From Lachnospiraceae bacterium UBA3785 (GTDB taxonomy: Bacteria > Bacillota > Clostridia > Lachnospirales > Lachnospiraceae): a stretch of 11,726 bases of DNA. Below are positions 6,945-11,726 of this stretch, one piece after another. Location of the stretch: positions 900 through 12,625 of the forward strand of contig DFFD01000078.1 of the NCBI GenBank assembly GCA_002369495.1. The letters run 5' to 3'. A program made the translations under genes and the position numbers. Below the pieces are notes generated by a model that saw only the letters and a program-made list of their open reading frames with translations, was not told the origin of the DNA and did no database searches. Position 1 is the stretch's first letter; the number at the start of each line of letters is the position of its first letter.

Positions 6945-7751
6945 ATGCTGCTCGCAGGATACATGGCGCCTCACCCGCCGATCGCGGTGCCGGAGATCGG
7001 GCGCGGAGAGGAGAGGAAGATCGCAGCGACCCTGGAGTCATTCGCGGAGATCGCGCGGGACATCGCGGATATAAAGCCCGAGACCATCATCGTGACCTCG
7101 CCGCACGCGGTCATGTACCGGGACTATTTTCACATCTCGCCGGGGGACGGCGCAAAGGGGAGCTTTTCGCAGTTTAAGGCCGGCCAGGTGAGATTCGATG
7201 TCCGCTACGACCGGGAACTTGCGGAGGCGATTGAGGCGGAGGCGGAATGCCATGACTTCCCCGCCGGGACAGCCGGCGAGCGCAGCCGCGCGCTCGACCA
7301 CGGGACGATGGTGCCGCTCTTTTTTATCAACAAGGCATACACCGATTACAGGATCGTCCGGATCGGCCTTGCCGGGCTCCCGCTCTCCGACCACCGGCGA
7401 TTCGGGCAGATCATCCGGGACGCCATCGAAAAGACCGGCCGCCGCTGTGTCTTCGTCGCGAGCGGGGATCTCGCCCACTGCCAGAAGGCCGACGGGCCCT
7501 ACGGCTACCGGCCGGAAGGCCCGGAATATGATGAGCGGATCATGGAGGTCATGGGGAGGGGTGCATTTTCTGAGCTCACCGCCTTCGACGAGGACTTCCT
7601 GGACCGCGCGATGGAGTGCGGGCACCGGTCGTTTACGATCATGGGCGGGGCATTTTCCGGCACGGAGGTTACGGTGCGGAAGCTTTCCCACGAGGCAACG
7701 TTCGGCGTCGGCTACGGTTTTTGCATGTATCACCCGAAGGAGGTGCAGTGA
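6945..7751 (+). CDS. amrB: AmmeMemoRadiSam system protein B (LigB/MEMO-like)
   Basis: 268 aa with the class III extradiol dioxygenase (LigB/MEMO) fold signatures: an early MAPHPP (7-12), VTSPHAVMYRDYFH (50-63), LDHGTMVPLFF (117-127) and VASGDLAHC (171-179). His10, His54, His119 and His178 are the histidines in those conserved motifs and candidate metal ligands. Such proteins stand beside an AMMECR1 protein and a radical SAM enzyme in many bacteria and archaea; the substrate of the set is not firmly known to me. In several Clostridia the same two domains are, as I recall, one fused protein. Here the gene stops at TGA 7749-7751, whose last base is the first base of the next ATG, so the two products are made separately but coupled. 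It could equally be labelled an extradiol ring-cleavage dioxygenase-like protein. Confidence 0.85.
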   Translation: MLLAGYMAPHPPIAVPEIGRGEERKIAATLESFAEIARDIADIKPETIIVTSPHAVMYRDYFHISPGDGAKGSFSQFKAGQVRFDVRYDRELAEAIEAEAECHDFPAGTAGERSRALDHGTMVPLFFINKAYTDYRIVRIGLAGLPLSDHRRFGQIIRDAIEKTGRRCVFVASGDLAHCQKADGPYGYRPEGPEYDERIMEVMGRGAFSELTAFDEDFLDRAMECGHRSFTIMGGAFSGTEVTVRKLSHEATFGVGYGFCMYHPKEVQ

Positions 7752-8266
7752 TGGATCCCTATGTCGCACTTGCGAAGAACACGATCGAGCTTTATATCAG
7801 GGAGCGGAAGATTTATAAGCCCGCGGCGGAGGAGCTGACGGAGGAGATGCGGACCGGGCGGGCAGGCGTATTTGTCTCCATCCATGAAAATGAAGACCTC
7901 CGCGGCTGCATCGGCACCATCGCGCCGACGAGGGCGTCCCTCGCGGAGGAGATCATCTCCAACGCGATCGCCGCGGCGACGCGGGACCCGCGGTTTTACC
8001 CGATCCGGGAGGAGGAGCTGCCGTTTCTTTCGATCAGCGTCGACGTGCTGGGCGAGGCCGAGCCGATTCGCTCGAAGGCGGAGCTCGATGTTAAGCGTTA
8101 CGGTGTGATCGTCGAGAAGAGCCGCCGGCGCGGGCTGCTGCTGCCCGACCTTGAGGGTGTGGACACGGTGGATGACCAGGTCGAGATCGCGAAGCGGAAG
8201 GCCGGGATCTTCGAGGACGATGAGGACGTGCAGCTTTACCGTTTCGAGGTGATCCGCCATGAATGA
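7751..8266 (+). CDS. amrA: AmmeMemoRadiSam system protein A (AMMECR1 domain)
   Basis: 171 aa, the usual size of a stand-alone AMMECR1 domain. The hallmark LRGCIGT is at residues 50-56, inside a typical setting (FVSIHENEDLRGCIGT), followed by DPRFYPI and the LSISVDVL strand. The cysteine of LRGCIG is invariant in the family and is the obvious candidate for a reactive residue. AAGGAGGTG (7737-7745) lies inside the end of amrB, 5 nt before the ATG, and the start overlaps the amrB stop by one base (TGATG), so translation is coupled. The end overlaps the radical SAM gene by 8 nt. The biochemical role of the family is unsettled; the human homolog is AMMECR1. Confidence 0.9.
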   Translation: MDPYVALAKNTIELYIRERKIYKPAAEELTEEMRTGRAGVFVSIHENEDLRGCIGTIAPTRASLAEEIISNAIAAATRDPRFYPIREEELPFLSISVDVLGEAEPIRSKAELDVKRYGVIVEKSRRRGLLLPDLEGVDTVDDQVEIAKRKAGIFEDDEDVQLYRFEVIRHE

Positions 8267-9089
8267 GGCGATCTGTCCGGTCTGCCCGCACCACTGCTAT
8301 CTCTCCGAAGGCGCGTTCGGGCGCTGCGGAGCCAGAAAAAATGTCGGCGGAACCGTTGTGTGCACCAATTACGGGAAGCTGACCGCCCTCGCGCTCGATC
8401 CGATCGAGAAGAAGCCGCTGGCATTTTTTCACCCGGGGAGCTATGTGCTCTCGGTCGGGAGCTTCGGCTGCAATCTCTCCTGTCCGTTCTGTCAGAATTA
8501 CGGGATCGCGGCGGCGCGCGAGGCGGAGGCCGGCCGGCTCTATGAGGTCAGCCCCGAGCAGCTGTGCGGGCTTGCGGAAGAGCAGCGATCCCGGGGAAAT
8601 ATCGGGGTCGCCTACACCTACAACGAGGCCCTGGTCGGGTACGAGTATGTGCGTGACACCGCCAGGCTGGTTCGCGAGGCGGGGATGCTGAACGTGCTCG
8701 TGACCAACGGGACCGCGGAGCTGCCGATTCTGGAAGAGATTCTCCCGTATATCGATGCGATGAATATCGATCTTAAAGGGTTTACGCCGGAGATCTACCG
8801 GTATCTCGGCGGGGACCTCGAGACCGTGAAGCGGTTTATCGCCCGCGCGGCGAAGGACTGCCATGTGGAGCTCACGACCCTCGTGGTTCCGGGGATGAAC
8901 GACGATGCTGAGGATATGCGGCGCGAGGCGGCCTGGATCGCGGGGATCAATCCGGGGATTCCGCTGCATATCACGAGGTATTTTCCGCGGTATAAGCTGA
9001 GGAGACCGCCGACGGACATTGAGTCCATGCGGCGGCTTGAGACGGTGGCGAGGGAGTATCTCACCAGGGTCAGGCTTGGAAATGTTTGA
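8259..9089 (+). CDS. amrS: AmmeMemoRadiSam system radical SAM enzyme
   Basis: 276 aa. The radical SAM cluster motif CxxxCxxC is CNLSCPFC at residues 71-78 (Cys71, Cys75, Cys78), in the family context SVGSFGCNLSCPFCQN. Upstream, Cys6, Cys9, Cys13 and Cys23 form a cysteine-rich start (CPVCPHHC, then GRCGAR), typical of AmrS and of its pyruvate-formate-lyase-activase-like relatives. DPIEKKPLAFFHPGS (48-61 region) and MNIDLKGFTPEIYRYLGG are also family-typical, as is HITRYFPRYKL near the end. It is somewhat shorter than archaeal members at the C-terminus. ATG 8259 lies 5 nt after GAGGTGAT and overlaps amrA. With the neighbouring proteins it presumably performs one modification or cleavage reaction by radical chemistry, but the substrate is unknown. 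No terminator hairpin follows it. Confidence 0.92.
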   Translation: MNEAICPVCPHHCYLSEGAFGRCGARKNVGGTVVCTNYGKLTALALDPIEKKPLAFFHPGSYVLSVGSFGCNLSCPFCQNYGIAAAREAEAGRLYEVSPEQLCGLAEEQRSRGNIGVAYTYNEALVGYEYVRDTARLVREAGMLNVLVTNGTAELPILEEILPYIDAMNIDLKGFTPEIYRYLGGDLETVKRFIARAAKDCHVELTTLVVPGMNDDAEDMRREAAWIAGINPGIPLHITRYFPRYKLRRPPTDIESMRRLETVAREYLTRVRLGNV

Positions 9090-9090
9090 G

Positions 9091-9152
9091 ATGCATAAAG
9101 TAAAATAATGCGGAAAATATGCATGATTGACAAATATGCAAAAAAGATGCAT
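9091..9152. promoter_or_regulatory. ATGCAT-type operator array, 28-bp period
   Basis: ATGCAT at 9091, ATGCG at 9108, ATGCAT at 9119, ATGCA at 9136 and ATGCAT at 9147. The start-to-start distances are 17, 11, 17 and 11 bp, so the region is an imperfect 28-bp tandem repeat (9091-9118 and 9119-9146, 18 of 28 positions equal) plus the beginning of a third copy. The last three sites lie just upstream of the -35, in the spacer and on the -10 of the satD promoter, as expected for a repressor array. SatD itself carries a helix-turn-helix and is the natural candidate to bind. Confidence 0.6.
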
Positions 9153-9155
9153 AAT
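9127..9155 (+). promoter_or_regulatory. Promoter of the SatD/DUF3307 operon
   Basis: TTGACA (9127-9132), a consensus -35 box, a 17-bp spacer, and CATAAT (9150-9155). Transcription would start near 9162, leaving only about a dozen bases before the ATG at 9175, with the ribosome site GGGAGGA at 9162-9168. The start could therefore lie a little upstream of my estimate. The promoter is embedded in the ATGCAT array. Confidence 0.7.
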
Positions 9156-9161
9156 AGAAGC

Positions 9162-9168
9162 GGGAGGA
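9162..9168 (+). promoter_or_regulatory. Ribosome binding site of the SatD gene
   Basis: GGGAGGA, 6 nt before the ATG at 9175. It fixes the start there; the longer in-frame opening at 9127 would begin inside the -35 box. Confidence 0.75.
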
Positions 9169-9174
9169 ACTGCC

Positions 9175-9837
9175 ATGATCTATTATGCAATTATCGGAGA
9201 TATTAAAGCGTCAAAGGAACTAAGTAATCGGAAAGAGACACAGGATGCGCTGAACTGTGTTCTTAAGGAAGTGAACACGGCCTACGAAACAGAGATAGCG
9301 GCGAACTTTCTCATAACTCTCGGTGATGAGTTTCAGGGGCTTTTGAAGACAGCCGGTCATCTGCTTGAGATCGTAAAATATATACAGAGGCGCATGTACC
9401 CGGTTAAGCTCAGGTTCGGTATAGGAGCAGGCGAAATTGCCACTAAAATCGACAGAGCGGCAGCTATCGGCGCGGACGGACCGGCGTTTTACGCAGCACG
9501 GGAGATGATAACAGAAATTCGTGAGCGGGAGAACAGATACAAAAAGCAGGCGGCAGACATTCAGATGGACTGTTATGGAAGAGCCGTTTTTGCCGTGAGG
9601 GCCATCAACACGATGCTTTCCCTGCTGAAAGTAATCGAGGACAGCTGGACGGAAAAGCAGCGGTACACCATATGGGATATGATGATTCATCAGGGAAGCC
9701 AGGAGATGTGTGCGGCCAGAATGGGCACCAGCCAGTCCACAGTGGCAAGGAGGCTTCAAGACGGCAAATATGTTGTCTATGAACATGCGCTTGATACAGT
9801 CGCGGAAGCCATGCGGAAACTGGAGGAAAGTGTATGA
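9175..9837 (+). CDS. SatD family protein: cyclase-like domain plus helix-turn-helix
   Basis: 220 aa, matching the SatD family named after the Streptococcus mutans sat operon. The first 115 residues look like a nucleotidyl-cyclase/GGDEF-type palm domain: IIGDIKAS (6-13) with Asp9 as a possible first metal ligand, TLGDEFQGLL (48-57) with Asp51/Glu52, RFGIGAGEI (80-88), and GADGPAFYAAREM (99-111), resembling the end of class III cyclase domains. Residues about 174-196 (GSQEMCAARMGTSQSTVARRL) form a helix-turn-helix of the kind that reads DNA. The pairing suggests a regulator that binds or makes a nucleotide and controls transcription. It starts its own operon and overlaps the DUF3307 gene by 4 nt. 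Codons are richer in A and T than in the amr genes before it. The family call is confident; cyclase activity is inference from motifs only, and the domain could be an inactive sensor. Confidence 0.8.
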   Translation: MIYYAIIGDIKASKELSNRKETQDALNCVLKEVNTAYETEIAANFLITLGDEFQGLLKTAGHLLEIVKYIQRRMYPVKLRFGIGAGEIATKIDRAAAIGADGPAFYAAREMITEIRERENRYKKQAADIQMDCYGRAVFAVRAINTMLSLLKVIEDSWTEKQRYTIWDMMIHQGSQEMCAARMGTSQSTVARRLQDGKYVVYEHALDTVAEAMRKLEESV

Positions 9838-10583
9838 CAGAAAAATATCTGCTTCTTATGGGGCTGGGGCATGTTCTGGGGGATTTTTATTTTCAGACAG
9901 AAAGAATAGCTCAGAAAAAAGAGAAAGCCTTCAGCGGAGTACTCGTGCATTGCTTTGAATATCTCTGCGCGGTGGTGGTCACGATTCTTCCGGTGATGAG
10001 CAGCAGGATGCTGCTTTTGGCAGTGGGTATGGCAGTCATGCATTTTCTTATCGATGCAGGGAAATTTGAGCTGCTGCAGAAAAAAATCATAAAAAAATCA
10101 GGACGTGTATTTATCGCAGATCAGCTGCTTCATCTGCTGTCTGTTTTTATGATGGCATACATCATGTACAAAATGAATTTCGTTATAGTGCCGCTTAAAA
10201 TAGTGAAGGATATATTCAGTGCCTTTGGAATGGAGGGCAAAGCAGCCGTAAAATGGATTCTGGTCATACTAATTCTGCACAAGCCGGCGAATATACTGAT
10301 TCAAAGTCTGCTGTCAGGATATAAACCGAGAACTGAGAGAAACAACCTGATTGTAATAGACAACCAGGCAGGACGGCAGATCGGGACTCTGGAGAGGATG
10401 ATAATGCTCATGTTTCTTGCAGTGAATCAGTATGCGGCTTTGGGGTTGGTGCTGACGGCCAAGTCCATCGCCCGGTATGACAGGATTACGAAGGAGGAGA
10501 AGTTTGCGGAGTATTATCTGCTGGGAACACTGCTGAGTACGGCCTGTGTCGTACTCTTAAAAGTTCTGATTCTGACGAACTGA
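9834..10583 (+). CDS. DUF3307 integral membrane protein
   Basis: 249 aa, mostly membrane helices (about 33-53, 58-75, 98-120, 140-160, 187-208 and 226-247). The DUF3307 signatures are clear: GHVLGDFYFQT (12-22) with His13, Asp17 and Gln21; HFLIDAGKFEL (70-80) with His70 and Asp74; ADQLLHL (95-101) with Asp96, Gln97 and His100; and a C-terminal part with GTLERM (184-189), LTAKSIARYDRI (207-218) and EYYLLGTLLS (227-236). Polar His/Asp pairs inside or next to helices suggest a metal site, hence a possible intramembrane enzyme, but the function of the family is unknown. The ATG (9834-9836) overlaps the SatD stop in an ATGA junction, with GGAGG at 9822-9826, so the two are translationally coupled. 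DUF3307 genes beside SatD genes are, as I recall, a recurring pair. It is followed by a strong terminator. Confidence 0.8.
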   Translation: MTEKYLLLMGLGHVLGDFYFQTERIAQKKEKAFSGVLVHCFEYLCAVVVTILPVMSSRMLLLAVGMAVMHFLIDAGKFELLQKKIIKKSGRVFIADQLLHLLSVFMMAYIMYKMNFVIVPLKIVKDIFSAFGMEGKAAVKWILVILILHKPANILIQSLLSGYKPRTERNNLIVIDNQAGRQIGTLERMIMLMFLAVNQYAALGLVLTAKSIARYDRITKEEKFAEYYLLGTLLSTACVVLLKVLILTN

Positions 10584-10598
10584 AGGGTTCAATGAAAC

Positions 10599-10629
10599 GG
10601 GGCCGATTCTTTTCAAAAGAATCGGCCCC
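10599..10629. terminator. Strong, probably bidirectional terminator hairpin
   Basis: GGGGCCGATTCTTTT (10599-10613) and AAAAGAATCGGCCCC (10615-10629) are perfect 15-bp complementary arms around a single base, so the real loop is made from the AT-rich inner part. Extra GAAA/TTTC pairs flank the stem. It lies between the convergent DUF3307 and GH3 genes, 16 nt after one stop and 12 nt after the other. A short T-rich tail (ATTTCC, then TTAATTTATTTC) follows on the plus strand. Confidence 0.85.
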
Positions 10630-10641
10630 ATTTCCGTTAAT

Positions 10642-11726
10642 TTATTTCTGCTTATTGTATTTTCTGACCGCCATCACCGCGAGGGCCGCGAGCGCCACGC
10701 CGAGCACCGCATCGATCGCGTAGGCCGCCTTCTTCCACGGCTCCGCGCCGCCCTTAAGGTGGGCCTCATCGTAGGTCCAGGAGTTGGCCGTCGTGTAGAG
10801 GATGTTGTGGGTCGCCGTCCGCATGTACTGAACGTTCGACGCCGCCGTCTTATCCGTGACCTGGTTCGGGCCGCCCGCGAAGGTCGAGAGCATCGCGTCG
10901 ACGCCGTTCGCCAGCGCCATGTCCGCGTTCATGAACCCGTGGCCGTTGTTGCGGAAGAAGTCGGAGACCACGAACCCGCGGAAGCCCCACTCATCGCGGA
11001 GGATCGTATTCATGACGGAGCTCATCTCGCCGACCCACTTGTTGCCGATGAACGCCCAGGAGGCCATGGCAGCGTCGGCGCCGCCTTCCTTGACCGCGAT
11101 CTCAAACGGCTTGAAGTAGATCTCGCGCATCGCCTGCTCCGTGGACCACGCGCAGACCATCTTGCCGTTGCAGTCGTACATGACGTAGTGCTTGATCGTG
11201 GAGTAGACGCCGTGGCTGTGAGCGCCGCGGACCGCGTCGGCCGCCATCCAGCCGGCGAGGACGCCGTCCTCGGAGAAATACTCGTAGTTTCTTGCGGTAA
11301 ATGCAGACCTGTGAGTGTTCATGCCCGGTGCATACCAGCCGGTGCTGTTCATTTCCTGGGACATCTTGCCCATCATGGAGCCCCAGCTCTCAGCCAGCTC
11401 ATGGCTCCATGTGCAGGCGATCACGACCTCGATCGGGTAGCCGATGGAGCCTGCGCCCGTGAAGTTGTTGTTGATTGCAGCCGGGCCGTCGCAGTCGACG
11501 TTCTGGACTTTGCCGATGGACTCAATCGCCGGTGTCTGGTAGCCGGAGAGAGCGATCATGTTGGACATCTCGTCGACGGTGAGCTGGTCAAGCAGCTGAT
11601 CCCACATCGGATCGTCGTACTCCTTGCCGCGGAGGTCGGCGAGCTTCAGATTTCCGGAAGCACCCGTGGTCGGCATCTCCGCATTCGGGTCGATGTAGGC
11701 ATTCGGATCGTAGTTTGCATTCAGGT
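10642..11726 (-). CDS. Glycoside hydrolase family 3 protein, 3' part, C-terminal membrane anchor
   Basis: The frame is open to the right edge, so the 5' end is missing; the Met at 11676 is internal, since the preceding codons (DPNAYIDPNAE) are in frame. Numbering from that Met, the catalytic (alpha/beta)8 GH3 domain shows VDCDGPAAI (60-68), IKHYVMYD (161-168), equivalent to the KH substrate-binding motif, and GFRGFVVSDF (231-240) with Asp239 as the expected nucleophile. The protein ends about 100 residues later with a hydrophobic helix (about 317-338) and RKYNKQK, a C-terminal membrane anchor. No second GH3 domain follows the catalytic one, so it would have to lie upstream. Such a reversed order is known for some rumen clostridial beta-glucosidases. 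The stop is TAA at 10642-10644, facing the shared terminator. The likely role is hydrolysis of beta-linked plant oligosaccharides at the cell surface; the substrate cannot be read. Confidence 0.85.
   Translation of the reverse strand, partial: LNANYDPNAYIDPNAEMPTTGASGNLKLADLRGKEYDDPMWDQLLDQLTVDEMSNMIALSGYQTPAIESIGKVQNVDCDGPAAINNNFTGAGSIGYPIEVVIACTWSHELAESWGSMMGKMSQEMNSTGWYAPGMNTHRSAFTARNYEYFSEDGVLAGWMAADAVRGAHSHGVYSTIKHYVMYDCNGKMVCAWSTEQAMREIYFKPFEIAVKEGGADAAMASWAFIGNKWVGEMSSVMNTILRDEWGFRGFVVSDFFRNNGHGFMNADMALANGVDAMLSTFAGGPNQVTDKTAASNVQYMRTATHNILYTTANSWTYDEAHLKGGAEPWKKAAYAIDAVLGVALAALAVMAVRKYNKQK

Noticed and set aside
7038..7769. 243-codon open frame on the minus strand
   Set aside because: Antisense to amrB, which has clear family motifs and a strong ribosome site.
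8091..9176. 361-codon open frame on the minus strand
   Set aside because: Antisense to amrA and the radical SAM gene; the translation is rich in Arg, Pro and His with no domain pattern.
10079..10099. Repeated A-runs (two seven-A stretches) that might cause ribosomal or polymerase slippage
   Set aside because: They encode an ordinary lysine-rich loop (KKIIKKS) in an intact DUF3307 frame, with no alternative frame of note and no stimulating structure visible.
1..11726. CRISPR array, tRNA, rRNA or complete insertion sequence
   Set aside because: No regularly spaced long direct repeats, no tRNA-like cloverleaf sequence and no transposase reading frame were seen.

Overview
The window reads like a chromosome segment of a fairly high-GC Gram-positive anaerobe, most likely Bacillota, class Clostridia, and probably Lachnospiraceae. 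This rests on the strong AGGAGG-type ribosome sites, the style of the TIR/propeller protein, the unfused AmmeMemoRadiSam cassette, a SatD/DUF3307 pair and a membrane-anchored GH3 protein. The taxonomic call is inference; no rRNA or marker gene is present.

Region 1 (about 36-6849, minus strand) is the most interesting part. One good promoter (TTGCCA-17-TACAAT) faces three tightly packed genes. In transcription order they are: (a) a 627-aa membrane protein with two Rossmann/RCK-like domains and a C-terminal RyR-like domain, but no potassium selectivity filter; (b) a 514-aa two-helix potassium channel with an intact TVGYGD filter, two Rossmann/RCK-like domains and a C-terminal RyR-like domain; (c) a 1094-aa protein with an N-terminal TIR domain that keeps the candidate catalytic glutamate, one membrane helix, a heptad-repeat stalk and a large beta-propeller region. 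Together these suggest a membrane signalling or defence module. The TIR enzyme could make or deplete a nucleotide, the RyR/RCK parts could sense it, and ion flow could be the output. That mechanism is a hypothesis; the domains and the operon layout are read directly.

Region 2 (about 6882-9089, plus strand) is a divergent, overlapping three-gene AmmeMemoRadiSam cassette: a LigB/MEMO-like protein B, an AMMECR1 protein A and a radical SAM enzyme. It is driven by a TTGCCC-17-TATAAT promoter whose spacer carries a perfect 7-bp inverted repeat.

Region 3 (about 9091-10583, plus strand) is visibly more AT-rich. It holds a SatD-family gene and a DUF3307 membrane gene joined by an ATGA overlap. The SatD protein looks like a nucleotidyl-cyclase-type palm domain followed by a helix-turn-helix. 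Its promoter lies inside an array of ATGCAT-like sites spaced 17, 11, 17 and 11 bp, which suggests autoregulation. A strong hairpin at 10599-10629 ends the region.

Region 4 (10642 to the right edge, minus strand) is the 3' part of a glycoside hydrolase family 3 gene. Its catalytic domain sits at the C-terminal end, followed by a membrane anchor; the 5' part lies outside the window.
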